From: Lineus longissimus
Taxonomy: Eukaryota > Nemertea > Pilidiophora > Heteronemertea > Lineidae
Direction: 5' to 3'
DNA: 64,000 bases
NCBI RefSeq assembly: GCF_910592395.1
Contig: NC_088311.1
Span: 18,478,501 to 18,542,500 of the forward strand
Shown: positions 1-14,086 of the stretch, in pieces
Layout of the letters: the number at the start of each line of letters is the position of its first letter
Position numbering within the stretch: the stretch's first letter is position 1
The notes under the pieces: model-generated
What the model saw: the letters and a program-made list of their open reading frames with translations, nothing else
Database searches by the model: none
What the model was told of the DNA's origin: nothing
Program-made: the position numbers and the translations under genes

Positions 1-206
1 AGGAGTGACGAGATAGCTATGGTTGTCATAGGCGTATTGAGGACTGTGGAAGAGGGTGCAAGAGTCCCCTTTTACTTGAAAAATAGTGATCATTTAACTC
101 CCCAGTGCTAAAAAGGACATCTTTGATATTGACCACGAAAATCCCTTAATTTTTCGACGACATTCCTCCTCGGGCACAACGACACCCCCTCAAGAAGGCA
201 TGGCTA

Positions 207-375
207 CTTTTTACATTTTCTCGGGCGGTGAAAACACACCTTTCAGTTAGCTAGATTTGGCCTGATGAACATGTGGGCAGTAGGGGCCGCAATAGGGTTC
301 TATTCTGAAACTTGCGTATGAGGTGATGATCCATCTATGGCTTTAGGAATTGCTCGTAGGAAATTCGCTTTAAGT
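207..375. repeat. Dispersed repeat, copy 1
   Basis: Shares TTACATTTTC, CGGTGAAAA, GGCCTGATGAACATGTGGGCA and GAATTGCTCGT-x-GATTCGCTTTAA-like blocks, in the same order and spacing, with 31762-31995. No terminal repeats or coding frame are seen; class unknown. Confidence 0.55.
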
Positions 376-822
376 TTTCAAATTTCTGATTGAACGGAGA
401 ATGCCTTTAAAAAAAATTCGCGGCCAGCTGCCTCTTGCTGGCACAGAACGGCCATCGATTCTTATCGTTGCCATAAATAAGTCATTTCATACAATTATCG
501 ATCGAATTATTCCCAGATTTTATCGTCTCACTTTCCCCGGGGACCGAAGAGAAATGGCGAACGCCGACTTTAATGCAAAAGCGTATCTTCTGTCAAATGT
601 GATGGCTATATATTAGAAACCTCTGTGGAAATAGTTCATCCTCGAAACTGATAATCGCATTCAGCCGCCCATTCATCATGGTCCAATACATTCGTTTGTG
701 ATGATTCGATTTGCCTGCGCGAGGAAATAGCTTCTGGCATTCAAGCCATCAGATGGTTCGCGTTTCATGGTTTGCATGATTGCTGGCATGGGCTGTCGGA
801 CTCCCGACAGCCAAATGGGAAA

Positions 823-1150
823 TGGCTCCTTGGGGCATACATCCGACTTTTCTCTGAAAGGTCGGATTTCTAAAAAAAACTGTGAAAAATACCAGGGCTT
901 CCTAAAATAGGGCAAGAAAGATCAAAGGCCTATTATATGCTGAATAGGGTTAATGAGGTATGAGTCAAACACTCAGAGTGACCCTAAGTGTAAATACGAT
1001 TTAGCTCACTTAATTAGGTCATCTCATTGTTTATCTTTAATGCCCTTTTTTGGAAGCCCTGGTATTTTTCACAGGTTTTGTATAAATCTTACCTTTCAGG
1101 GAAAAGTCGGATAGAGTCGGACTTTTGTCGGATAAATCAGGAAAAAATAA
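823..1150. repeat. Foldback element with arms of about 85 bases
   Basis: The left arm (about 823-905: GGTCGGATTT, GTGAAAAATACCAGGGCTTCC) is reverse-complementary to the right arm (about 1049-1140: GGAAGCCCTGGTATTTTTCAC). The spacer contains GTTAATGAGGTATGAGTCAAACACTCAGAG. A relative lies at 24966-25210. Non-autonomous, MITE-like. Confidence 0.55.
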
Positions 1151-3710
1151 GAAACCGTTAAGAAGTCAGAAACAGCCTCTTATTAGTAAACCATCATGAT
1201 CAGAAGTCCTTGGTAAGCAAAGTTTAAGAACTTTCATATTTTCTTTGCAATCCTAACTTAATCCTTGAATCGTTCAAGATACACGAGATCTGACTCATCC
1301 GAATATCGGACTGCAAAATTAAATTTGATATTAGTTATTCAAAACCCTGAGCGTCTCAATTCAATTATCCTATAAACTGATAAAAGCATGTGGCGTGATC
1401 GAATTAAATAATCGTTATGGAGACGCCCTAGAGGGTATATAGGCAGACATGGGGAGCCTAGGGACCAGAGGCTGCCATGCATGTAAACTGCCTAGGGAAT
1501 TTTTCTGTCATAAAATACCATCGGTTTTATAGTTCATTTAAAGACTCCGTTTTCATGTACATGTATATTTGCTTATAACGGAAGAGTCCGCCCGCACTGA
1601 GACCGGGTCGTTTTTTTAGTGTCAAAATGAGGTATCAAAGCACAAAACTACGTGTTCTATATCCTTTTGCAAATTTTCGTCATGACCAGCCATAGAACAC
1701 TCATGATCGATAAGTTAATAGCCAAACATGGTGTACTGTGAATCCTTTTTGATGGTAAGTGTTTAAATGAGACATTATCAGTGACACCTGAGGTAGTTTT
1801 GGCCCGATATTATTGCTAACATCTGACTGGTTGTCGTTCAAATGATGTCATCATTTCAAAATTGTCCGTAAATAAAGGTATTTTGTACTAAAAAACCAGT
1901 CAATGAAAACGATGATTTCACGAAATGTTTTGACATCATTCTGGGCTGCATGGTCTACAAAAACGTAATGAGTAACATACCGGATCGGTCGAGCACCGGA
2001 AAAACAACTGCCGCGCCTCCTGACAGGCCTACCTACATCCCAACTGGTCGAGGAAGCCGAAAACCGTGCGTCCTGCTGCTAGCTGTCATGGCGCCCGGCC
2101 CACGACCGCAGGTCACGGGACTGACTGACTGACTGAATGTCGAGATTCTTTGGGGTTTTTTATTCTGTTTTCCACAGGCTTTTAATCTTAAATTAATTAG
2201 TGGCACATTTTTAAAGAAAAATGGTTATTAAGCGTTGATACTGAATTTTTTTATGCATCATATAAATGCCACTGCTGCCTGCTCTGTCAAGTAACTATCT
2301 TGCCAATATTTACAAGTGACAAGCATGTGGAAAACGCCTTTTCGAGAGGTGTACAAATTGTGGACACGTTTTTTGCGTCCAACTTCGAGATGACCGACTG
2401 TTTTTTTTCTTCTAAATACCCATGGACAGATATATCGTGACATCATCCTGCTATTAACAATCACGAGCGGTAGCTATTATTCTACCACAAATACTTTCTA
2501 TGCTACCTCTGAACTATTTTGAAACCCATAAGGCATGATTATAGTCAACACATCTTCAGCATTTAAGTCACGTTCAGTAATGTTGTTCGGCGAACGATTT
2601 CAAGGTAAGTTTGCAATCGATCTATGCACGCCTATAATGTAGCGTTCGAAGCTTTCTTCAGAGCAGTTCTACCGGCAGTCACTACTTCTTCTTTGAGATG
2701 GATGAAGAGACACCATCTACGATTTTTGTCAAGTGCAAGGCTGTCAGGATGTTCAGATTGTCATCATCACCGGGCCCGGCTTCTCACCTCGGTCTTTGAT
2801 CGAAGATCTAGCACTCCCTCATGCGATATAGATGAAGAAAATCTCACAACATTCTAATGTGTCCTCCTATTTCTTTATGTAAATGTCTGCGGTGTAGTTG
2901 GGAGTTATACGAAAATGCCCTATTTTTTGGCGGCTAAGCCGATACTTACTAGTACTTTTATACCAGTAGCTCAACATAGGAAAGTTGGTATATACATGTA
3001 GTTACAGTGCCGGGCTCTCAATCAGGTTCTAGACTCTTAAAATTAGATAGTACAAATAACTCTTTTAATAGTTTATTTTTGCACCGTCTGTGAAATTAGT
3101 TGTCTCAACTATCAAAACAGTAATTCTTGACCATTTTGATGGTAGTTTTTACACCTTGGGACTTATTGATTGTTAACTTTCTACTAATATCACCGTTGGT
3201 GCAATAGCAACTACCCAATTAGTTGTTTTTACTGAGGAACTTTACGAGTGTATGTTCCATTTTCGTAAGGAACACCCGTTTCATCTCGGCAATAACCCCA
3301 ACTGACCACGCGTAACCGTGTGACACGCAAAAACGCACATCTCGCCTTAGAGAAGACATCCTCCTCTAAGAAGAACGACTCCTTAAAGTGCGCAGCGAAC
3401 ACCGAAGGAGAACCAGAAAGTTAGAGAAATAAAGATCTCAAATGGCGTACCTGAAAGATAAATTTGGAAAGTATTAGTTGTCTCAATATTACTCTATTAC
3501 TCCCACGACTGTGACGTCTCGGAGGACGATTGCCATGCCATGTTTAATTGCGGCAAAAACGATTGTTTTTGAAACGAATCATTTCTATATGATTATTTCA
3601 GATGCCAAATAGGTGGCTTCGTGTAATATCTTTTGATATTGTAATTGGTTTTGGGACCAAGACTGCCAAAGAACGTACAGTCACGTGCGCTTACGACACG
3701 GGCGAAAGTG

Positions 3711-4110
3711 CTTGAAGGTTAATAGGCTTTTGAGTGATAAATCGAATGCTTGAGCATTAACGAGAGCGTAGAGTATTTGCTTAAAAGCTGAACGGATTCG
3801 CTGATAGTACAGTTGAATTTTAATTTTTTTTGCAGGGAATTCTGACATCACGCGTTGTTTCATTTGCGCTGAAAGTCATTCGACCGAGCGAGCGGGCAGT
3901 GCATTTATCCTGTGAAGAAAACTATTATTACGATGTTAAGTCACGTCACTAAAGAGTTACCATGCGCAGTGCACAGTGTGTAGCTGGAGACTAAAGTAAA
4001 AACAGCATTTGAGGAAAGGCGCTTGAACTTTGAGAGTTTTTACGTGATAAATCGAATGCCGAAACATTTAAATGAGAGCGTTGAGGCTGAGGCGGAATAA
4101 AGCCGTCCTC
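3711..4110. repeat. Diverged local duplication, about 305-base offset
   Basis: GTGATAAATCGAATGC with flanking GAGAGCGT appears near 3735 and again near 4042, each followed by similar stretches. Two old copies in direct order; nothing coding is evident. Confidence 0.35.
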
Positions 4111-4396
4111 AGATGGCTAGCTTTGCTTTTCGTCGATTAATAAGGCCCGTTGCCACTCCTAAGTCGTGCTTATTTTGATGCGAAACAAACTAGTATTACG
4201 TTTGACGTATCGATCGGTCGTTGATAAGTGAACTTAAGATAACATTTAAAACTTTCATTCCGTGTCAACTTGCCAACTTGCCAAGTGTAATGGGTGCCGT
4301 TGGTGGGCTCAATTGTTTCTACTGAAAGGTTTGTGCATTTGTGAATAAATAATGCGAAGCAATAATTTGAAACTGTTACGTTAAGTAGAACTCCAT

Positions 4397-4455
4397 TTAT
4401 CAAGAACTAACATATTGTTGCGATGTATTAAGAACTAACATATTGTTATGATGGA
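4397..4455. repeat. Two-copy 28-base direct repeat
   Basis: AAGAACTAACATATTGTT occurs twice in a row, followed by GCGATG and ATGATG respectively. Confidence 0.6.
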
Positions 4456-7400
4456 GTACCGTACCCCGTAAAAGCGTTATGGTACTATATCACAACAACA
4501 CCACCGCTGATATAACAACAGTACAAATCGTCTCAAAACCCAGTAACCTAGGCTCCTTCCTGACTACCAAATGCCTCCCATCCAAAAGGTCGATTTGTCA
4601 TGTCCAAAGAACCACTAGTGTCGTCTCCTCAATGGGAGCGTGATTTATAAGGAATTGCTGCATGCCTGAGCTTTATCGATCCTCGCTGCTTGCATTGGTA
4701 AACTTCTTTAGGAATCATCGGAGGAGTAATGGGTAGTGTCAGCAAGCAATCATAATCTGTGATAGTTATGGCAGAAAAAAAGTCGTCCGTGACTTTAGAG
4801 GCGATATCGTCAAACAACGGCATACTGACTGTCCAGTAACTGGATTAAACAGACGCTGATCAAATAACATAATCTATGTTTTGGGCCATTTGCTTCATGA
4901 GCTGTTGACAGGTCCTGCAGGGTATTGAATTGAAGAGCAGGAGTGATGGAAAACATTATTGCACGGGTGTCTTTTTGCAGCGCGATCGGTTGGAGTCATT
5001 TGGAGAAAAAAACACCCTTTCTTTGGGAATGGGAACGAACGTTTGACCACTTAAATCGCTAACATTCTACTAACACGTAGCACCAAAAATCCATATTACA
5101 GATTTACATGTAGTTATCTACAAACTTTGCAGCTAACCCCATTCCTTTATTTAACTTCGCTGAATCTCACATACTTCGTTATTTATAGATAACTGGTTAA
5201 GTTTGGAGCCCTGCCGTGACTAAACTCCCATCACGGGCGTAATCACTCACTTGAGCAATAAAAACCGATTGAACGAATGAAGACATCCTATAATGACGAA
5301 AAACTGATTTGCCTTTCTTGATGCGGCAAGAATGTTGGGTAATTCTATTGTAATACTCATTTGGTACTTATCTTTCAATCGCTGGTGTATTCCTCAGACG
5401 ACTGGATGGAGACTATTTGTGACGGCAGAATAGATAAATGAGACAATTTAGATGTCTAGCAGGATGAGAAAAAACAGTTCCGAATACAGTTTCCAGGAAC
5501 ATGTCTAGCCGAAGCCGACCAGTCCCAGTCTGAGCGGTAAACATTTTTATTAGCTGCATCGGTTTAACGCGTTGACTGTGATTGGTTGATGGCTCCAATT
5601 CAAACTTCTAGTAGCAGTCCGCCACCGAGCTTACCCAATTAAAAGCTGCAGTAACAATTTCAGTGTGGCACGGGTTGACAGGACTTCCGTCATGAGCATA
5701 ACACCCGGGGCCCGGTTGTTCGAAAGCACAAAATTCACGTTTTCCCGACGTGAAAGGGAAAAATGTAGGTAGATTCGAGTTGCACAATGCACTGTTCTTC
5801 ATTACTCTCTAATCACAGTTGCATTAAACATGGCCCAGAAAGTCATGAGTCGAATCAGGTTGCGCATGGCTACTAATGGGCGCATCGACATTGTATGTTT
5901 GACAGGCCAGAGCCGCCAAAAAACTAACCGTTTTCAGTCCATGTTATCTCCAGATGTTATCTCTTTCTGTTACATGTATTTCAATTAAAATGTCCATCTT
6001 AAGACTTAACGACTGCTAGAGCTAAATGTATCGTGATTTGAACAGACCATGGAGCCTAATGACATAGTCATTTAGGAATTCATTTCACCCCAGCGTGTGA
6101 CAGCTCTGCTTTGGTCGTGGCACGGACGTATTGTCATTGGAAATGGGTCGACTCTATCTGACCTTTGATAGAAATCAAATATTAAACGTGACCTTATCCG
6201 CCCTAAATCTGAGAATAGATTTGGACGCGACATTAATGGCTTGACAATCGTATGCGTACAGCTAGCTCACCTTTAGAAACAGAGGTTTTTGAGTTATGAG
6301 GGTTTTCGGTCATTACATTGTGCATCCCTTAGAGGTTTTCCTGCGAAATGAAAAATGAAAATTACAGAATCTAGAAAAGGGTTTTCAGATTTCGGCTTTT
6401 TCTGAAGGTGCATTTTTGAAAGTTGCATTTACGTTCAACCTATATGCACCTCTGTTATGTTTTTTGATGTTCACGTTTTTCAACTTTTGTTTCTAAGATT
6501 GCACGCGACAAATGCAGTCGGTACCAACTAATAATCAGCGGAGAACAGGTTACTGGCGTCCTGAATAAAAAGTAGTAATATACGAAATCTCCATACTTGT
6601 ATCTCATCGTGGAGATATTTGACATAAACTCTCTACTTCAACCGTAGCTGGTATCATTCAAGTGCCTTGACGTATTGATTATCTGCTACAAGGTAACGTC
6701 GGGATGCATATTTAAAATGTGCCAATACATATGTAGAACATTAGAAAAGATATGAATACCATAACAGCTGTGCCCATACCCGCACAAAATTCGAAAGCGC
6801 CAGAAAGATGCACGAGTCAAATTGATATCCCCCGGTTACGGGCCGCAGGAAATAGACAAGAGAATCGCCGGAAATAGACTTAAGACTTGCCGGAATAGTT
6901 TGTGCTCGTAGTCGAAATTGATCGGGAAGGGCTAAAGAATTGCCTTTTTAACCCACTAAAATCCTTTCACTCCTCAACTTTAACCAACTCCAAAGTATAT
7001 GTATTCAGACGAGTCTATTAGGGAGGCTGAGAACAGCGACTTATTGAGGATCCTTACGTTACCAAAAATATATAAGGCTCGCTTATATATATTTGCCGTT
7101 ACGGATAAAACTATGTAGAAAGAGTAAGGATTTTGTGGACATTTCGATCCGTATATGTACATTATAAGGATCCGTGATAAGTCCCTGATGTCAACCTCCC
7201 TAATGTCTATTTCCGGCGGCCGATAACCAGTACCATAGAGCGGGCTGAAACCATTGGTTTTGGAGGGGGGGGCTATTTTGACCGAACTATGATTTTGTTA
7301 TACAGTGTTTATCTTTTAATGTCTCTTTGTAAAATGATTCAGTTGAAATAGAACGTTTAGAAAGTATGGTTCAAGCTGTAGAGCAGGAAATGTACTGGAA

Positions 7401-10370
7401 GATTTTTACCCAACTGTGGGCCATTTTTCCCCTGCACTCAGCAGTATATTGGTTTGAATCACCACACTGTTTACTCTAGACAATATACTTTTTTTCAAAC
7501 TTACCCCTAGATTCAGGACAAGAGAAATATCCGTCCGCCTTGAATATTTCCGAAAAAAAATTCTCCCGAAGCCAATATTCCACATGACCACCTTCGCGAG
7601 GACTTCAAACATGCAACAATTTCTACCAAGAGGCAGCTGCCCATGAACATAATGAAGACACTTTGATGCTCATAGAAGACGAGCAGATGATCTCATCTAT
7701 TATTTACCTTAAGAGAGTGATAACTTAGCTGGAATCGCGCCGAGGTGGCTTCGACACGTACCTGGGGCCAGGTCAGTCCACAGATGACGGCCTCAGCGAG
7801 ATATACAATTAGTCCCGCGTGTGACAATTAACGACTTCAAAAGCATCAGGTTTCTCTCATAATTTAACTAGTGGTCGGCGCATGATTGGGCGCAGCGTTG
7901 GGTTGGTCGGTTAGCGTGACTTATTTAGAGGAATCACGGCGGTGAGACTCAGGCTATGTCCGCCTAAACATCTTTTTTTGACTTGCAAGATAAAATCTGA
8001 TGAACCAACCTCCGAAAATCGCTAGTATTTTGGAGACTTCTACACAAACGGATCACTAAGTGAATGTGCTGATAGTGATTCTGTGTTGAGGTCCCATATG
8101 ATTTTGAAAATTCTAACAAAAAATTCTAACCGTCTACTTGGTAACGACATAAAACTTGCCTTACATGCCTTATCGACCGCATAATTCTGCAGCTAGGGAA
8201 TTCAAGTGATCGAACATTGAAAGACTTTCAAGATATCTTAGACCGACAAGCAACAGCTGAGGCTTATCCGCTGCGTCCGATGTAGCTGGTCTGAAGGTGA
8301 TAAGTTTTACAACGGCCAGGCTTCGTATCTCCCCCATCACATGGCGGCGATCGCTGTTATTGCGGTATCAGGAAGCTTGGTATCGGACGTGAGAGGGAGG
8401 GTAAAATAGGTTAAGGTATCCACAATTCTGGCTGGCAAAACCTCTGGCAGGTTAGTCCAGTGACACTTGTCTTGGACAATTATAGCGGTATCTTCCCATC
8501 ACATCGCTCAGAATCACCCCCTTACAGTGTTTTCTGGAAGCTTTTGATGAAACGTCTGTCAGATGTGAAAACAGGTGACTTGCAACTTGCAAAGAGATGT
8601 GCAGATTTCACTCGGCCGTTAGCCTATTATAATGTACAACTAAGATGGATGTCAGCCGCCCTTGCATGCGCAGTAACTTGAACAGCAACTCTCGGAAATG
8701 AATTCAGGTTACGGATGAAATTCAATTCATGGATGTTCGAAATCTTGAAATACTCTAAACAGCATCTCCACCTATTGCCAGCTTTTCGTTAAATTTCTGT
8801 CGTAGAATAAACTACTCTGCGCTCTTACCGCAGGCGCTGGCACGGCCCAGGTTAGCCAGTCACGTGACCACCAACTATACTTATTATTTGCAGGCCACCA
8901 CTTCTTTGTGGAAACTGTGTCGTAAATGCATTTAAAACAACCATTAACAACGGAAAATTCGCGCATGGTCATACAGCAACGTTGGTCTCAACAACGTCGG
9001 TTTCAGGATATTGCTCAAATAAACCTGTCATCATGAGCGATGCTGCTGTACGCGTACATTGTTTACCATGTTTACAGATGCATTAGCTAAACGGTAAATA
9101 ATACAATTGTGAAATATTGCTCCCTCAAATCGTATAAGCGTATTTAATGGATTGCAAAGCTGCATTTTAGTGCACATTGTACAATGTAGTATACTCGGAC
9201 TGGGATGAATTATCGAAGCAAATATTTACTAGGCCATTTAGAATAGCATTAAATGCACGTAACAGCATCAACTGATCTGTTTCTACTTTGCTAATGATTC
9301 GGTTGTTTTTAATGCACTTGTCCAAACACGTTCCAAGCAAATGTCTCATCTGACATGTCTGAAAGCGATATTCGGCGATCATAAATCAGTGCATGCGATG
9401 TACATGTAGCTATATGGCTGCTACTTCAACGAGAATCCACTAACTAGACTGAGCGATGGGGCAATCATTCACTAGCACTAGGATACAGGGGAACCCCTGG
9501 CAAACAACAGTAAAAATTACGCGTACACTGTCATGATAATCTAGACAGTGTATCCATTATTGTCAGATTTGGGTTGACCGACGAGTTGCTGCCAAAGAAT
9601 ATACTCTTCTGCGATTTCACAAGAGCTGACAGTGTGCCATTTTGGACAATCACGTGACCGAGGAACGACCTACATGTTATTCAATTTCTAGTGTTTGTAA
9701 TGGTATTTTCACAACAGTATACTTGAAACATTATATTATTTCGTAATCACTCTCTTTATATACTCACGAAAGGGGAAATCTATTTACTTGTTGTTAACTA
9801 TTTTTTGTGCGCAGGACTTCGATATACAATTCGATTGACCTAAAATGACCGACGAATCTTGTGCATTTAGTGACGTTTTTTGGGCCACCCGATGTATAAC
9901 TGCTCTCGATCTTCTAAGATTCAGTGCAGAGTCACATACAATACACAGTACCAGTGCAATGGTCGATAACCAGACAGCATCAAACTCTCGGTACATTGAA
10001 ACGAACTCAGTTTCACCCTCTGGCTGATGGCGGAACCTTTCCTCCATATCCAACAATCATCCGTCCATTTACCAGCCGCTAATGCCCCTCCATCCTCGAC
10101 TAATCCCGGAAATAGCGCCGAGTCTGTTGTATTACTCAACCGATAAATGTTGACAGAAATAGTGATAGAAAATCATTACAAATCGATTTGAAGATTAAGC
10201 GTTGCAAAATCAAAATTGTCTACGAATCTAAAGCCATGAATCTACGGTCTTCGTAATCAGAGTCTCATCAGTCAAAGTGATTTGTCGATGAAAAAAGCTC
10301 AAAATAGACTTACCAGAATCGAAGCAAGAGCTGCACACTCCTGATTCGATAACAGAATCTAGAATAGAAA

Positions 10371-10680
10371 GGGAGCTCAGTGGCATAGTGATTAGAGCGA
10401 GCTCTTAGTCAGGAGGTCGCGGATTCGACTCTGAAGGATCACTGACTACTGTTTCATCTCTGTGTCCTTGAGTAAGGCAATTAATAAGCCAACGTGCTTC
10501 TCCCCACCCAGCATGAGCTAACGGGTACTAGACAGCTACATGGACCTGGACAAGAGAGCGCGAAATTATGCAGCTCGGACATTTGATACTCTCCCAAGGG
10601 AGTTTAGGAATGTATAGCACTTTTACACTTTGAGCGAAGAAACTGCATTAGTTTTCGCGCATTATGGAACTCTTATCTTC
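10371..10680 (+). mobile_element. tRNA-derived SINE, copy 1
   Basis: The head has pol III box A (TGGCATAGTGATTAGAGCG) and box B (GGATTCGACTC) spaced as in a tRNA. The body has GTCCTTGAGTAAGGCAATTAA and CAGCTCGGAC, and a tail near GCGCATTATGG. The same order and motifs occur in the copy at 50395. The tRNA fold itself is decayed. Confidence 0.65.
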
Positions 10681-10863
10681 ATCTGTTATTAATCTCCGAC
10701 TCTAAGGATTAAATTATCAATCCTTGAAATACAGCTCGACTCATACTGGTGGCGCCACAGATTTTCCAACTGACATTTTTCCACTTGCCAGGCAGTTGCG
10801 TCAGCGTGCGGTACCACTCCTAGCCGAGAGCCGAAGAGTTCCAGTGGCGACTGTGGGCGACCC

Positions 10864-10930
10864 ATGTTGGTCCCTGATGCAATGTTGGTCCCTGATGCAA
10901 TGTTGGTCCCTGATGCGATGTTGGTCCCGT
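10864..10930. repeat. 18-bp minisatellite, about four units
   Basis: The unit TGTTGGTCCCTGATGCAA is repeated almost perfectly. Because 18 is a multiple of 3 it keeps frames open on both strands (GTNIAS repeats on the minus strand). The long ORFs over it are artefacts. Confidence 0.8.
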
Positions 10931-12437
10931 GTATTCGAAGCGCCTGGTGTTGAGTTTTGAAACTAATGTTACGTGGTTTTGCCGTTCGGACCAACAAAGA
11001 CACCCTACAGGTGACCGGTGACCAGAGACGGAAACATTTCTTAGGAGAATCAGCATTTTGCTCAACTAGATTTTCCTTATCCACGCTTTGTTGATATAAT
11101 TTGATATTTTTCAGAGTATACTGTTCTGTCTACCCAAGAATGGATTAAAGAATCTAATTTGGTATAACCATGGAACGCCAATATATCAGACTTTACAGTA
11201 GAATGGAGCTCCCCATAGCAGGCCCAGTACATTGTATATTACTGTGTAATTGGCCATCACGAATTCAAACTCCGCGTATTATCCTTTGACAGGGCAGACG
11301 GAATTGGTAGGAAAATCTCTATTATATTAGGAATTACTTGTGTGACATGCATAGATATTATAGTAATAGGTTTCCTAGTCGTGGATAACTGGACCCATGT
11401 GGATATAACTGTTGCCCCCAAGTTACTAGTAAATCATGTACATGTTATTGATAGCTCTGTACGGGTTTTTACATCTTGTTTCTTGTAGAACAGTTTGCGT
11501 TTGGGGGAAATTAGAGGTGGGCTAATGAGTAGCAAATTTCTGCGGGTTCGAATAGTTTCTTAACTCAAAAAAAACTTTGATGACGAGGCGGGATTATCAT
11601 ACCGTTCCAATAACCGTTTAGAGTAACCGACTATACAAATGTATAAGAAAGTGGTGTGTCGTACGTGTCAGTGCTATTTTTGCCTGTACCTTTTTTACCT
11701 TGAATTTTAATATCCACGAATCTGCCTTCACACTACTGTAACGGTAATGAGACCGAGAACTGTGTGAATTCTGATCGAAAATATTAATATCAGGTCGATG
11801 CTCGACCTCGGAAACCCCATCCGGTGTAGCAGTTTAGAATATAGAATATCCGGGGAACGAGGGAATCAAGTGTACGATTTTAATCTTTCATGTATTGACA
11901 CGGTCTCCATTGAACCATTAATACCATAATCCCGTCAGAATACAATTTGGCCGGACACTATTTTCAGGGGGACTTTTTCTACTTCAGCACCGGCGTTAAC
12001 GACATATTAAGTTTCAGAACGATCACGATAACTCGTGTGTTCTTATAAAGCATTGTTGAAAAATAGCATAAGCGTATAAACGACCTCTCTTAACTCACAT
12101 TCTAGACAGTAAAACTATTTCGTGTACATCGATAACACCATATAGCCCGAAATCCATCAAAGGTAAAAAACACACCATGAAACGCATTCTCAGCTAGGAC
12201 ATCAAGCGACGATCTTTTTATTATAGTACCCGGAATGGTGGCAACAAATCTCTCAGATCCAGAACGAATCACTCGACCGTAAGTCATCACCACATTCTTT
12301 CCATCTCATCATAATTTACGACATCATATTTTGCGACACAGCCCCCAATGGACAAGTCTAAAATGGCGGAAAGAAATTGTGCTTTCAGTCTTTCTCGCCT
12401 CTAGCACCATGATAACCTAATACCCAATTACCTCCAG

Positions 12438-12888
12438 GTCCCCGTCGGCCGTGTTCTTCCTCGAAATATCATCTCCGTTACTCACTGTAAGAAATGATCG
12501 CTATGCTTTATGTCCTTTACGAGTTCTCATTTCGTGTTGATCATGTTCTGAGGGTTTTTTTTCTGCGTTGCAGAATGTCGCGATACCGTCCAGAGGATTT
12601 CGGAGAATGCGGTGTTCCCGAAAAGCCAACCAGAATACGTGTTATTACACACGTCGCGAATTGCTCCTGTGTTTTAATAAGGTTTTGGATTTCGATACGC
12701 ACAGTGTTATAAACCCCGTTATTAGAAGGGACGACGACATACGACTTGGGAAACCGAGATTTCATTCGGAAACGTTCGGTGCGCCTTATTTTATTAGAAC
12801 TCCAAAGTTATTGAACTTTTTACCTCTTGATCATGAACTCAGGAGTGAGAAAAACCTGCTTAGAGAAATTTTATGGCAGAATGTATAG
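12438..12888 (+). CDS. Possible last two exons of an unrecognised gene
   Basis: Acceptor CCAATTACCTCCAG opens a 49-base segment (12438-12486) that ends at donor CACT|GTAAGA. An 87-base intron ends in a strong acceptor (GGTTTTTTTTCTGCGTTGCAG). A second segment runs from 12574. One joined frame reads SPSAVFFLEISSPLLT, then NVAIPSRGFRRMRCSRK, and stays open to 12888 (C-terminus LLREILWQNV). A second joined frame (MSRYRPEDFGECGVPEKP) is also open to 12712, so the frame is not certain. AATAAA lies at about 13121 after a T-rich stretch. No start exon was found and I recognise no domain. The splice sites are the main support. Confidence 0.25.
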
Positions 12889-13909
12889 TCTGGATGTTCA
12901 CAACATGTGTACCTTCGTCAGCTTTTGTCATTGCTTCAATTACCGAACCACCTAGCTGATGCACATGTCGTCATCATCTGGAATATCCGTTCCGTCGTCC
13001 CTCTTTCTTGGTGCCATTGAAAAGGTCATGTATTTTTATCAATGTGTATTTTTACAGGTGCATTTTATTCACTGTATCGATTATGTTATGTTCTATATTG
13101 CTGTGTACATGTATTTACCAATAAACTAAACTAACTGTGCATCGTTGAGCTTTAACATATGTTTTTTAGATAGAATGCGCGAGTTATAGGTTTTACAAGC
13201 TCGAATAAGTGGTTTCTTTTGAATTCGGGCTCAAAGATGACGAGATTTGTTTTGATTTAAGGAAGTCAGTTAAATTTATGATTCTTTAATTAAAATGTAC
13301 CATCAATCGAACACTAGAGCTATTTGTACCAAGTCTGGAGAATTAAAAAATCAACCTAAGAACCTCGAACAACAGACTGTATAAAACACGTGAAGAAATA
13401 TCGATTCGCTCAAGCTTATTTTAGAAGTGCACCAGACAACAATTTGATGGGAAACACACTTATCATTACTTAGATTGCACCTGAACCTTGGGTGCAGAAA
13501 ACAGCTGGCGGGGCAAAATGTATTAAAGTGAGAGCCTTGGTAAAACTAGTGGTGGGCTAAAACATATACCATGATGAACGCAGTCAGTGGTATCTATTTG
13601 TTTTCTCTTTGTTGGCAGTAGGCCTATGATATCATATTGAAGAATTGTGTGTTGTTGAACCATAGTAAACTTGTGTCCGTGGTGAAAATGTGTATGCATG
13701 CATCTAGAGAAGAATATCTCCCAAAATGCGACTTCAGATCTCCAATAATATTCAGTAGTATTGGAAATAAGGTTTCTCGTTGACATAATTTCATTTATAA
13801 AATGGAGATGAATAAGTTTTAGAGATACTGGTAAAAAACGCTGTTCAAAAGGCTGTTCTTGCCAGAAGACCTCCATGACATTACCACCTCATCCGCTATC
13901 AGTGATAAA

Positions 13910-14086
13910 TACAGTGGAAGCTCGTTAGTAAAAACACCCTCGGGACTGACAAGTCCTCAATGTAGAGGTGTCCAGATTATAGAGGTCAAATTAAATGGAA
14001 ACAAACAATTTGGGACCAAAACTAGTGTCCTTATTGGTGTCCTTTAATAGATAGGTGTCCGCTAAGAGAGGCTCCATTGTACTGTC
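13910..14086. mobile_element. TA-flanked MITE (TACAGTGGAA family), copy 1
   Basis: Begins TACAGTGGAAGCTCGTTAGT and ends in the reverse complement of TACAATGGAGCCTCTCTTAG. Internal CACCCTCGGGACTGACAAGT and AATTTGGGACCAAAACTAGT blocks recur at 27421 and 63058. The terminal TA and the inverted ends suit a Tc1/mariner-type non-autonomous element. Confidence 0.65.

Larger units (their letters stand above)
1151..10370. other. Gene-poor stretch, no supported gene
   Basis: Apart from the local repeats listed at 3.7 and 4.4 kb I see only short chance frames. None has convincing splice sites, domains or an overlap-free coding pattern. Confidence 0.5.

Noticed and set aside
10689-11084. 131-residue minus-strand frame with GTNIAS repeats
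   Set aside because: Its length is due to the 18-bp minisatellite, whose unit keeps all frames open; overlapping frames on both strands are equally long.
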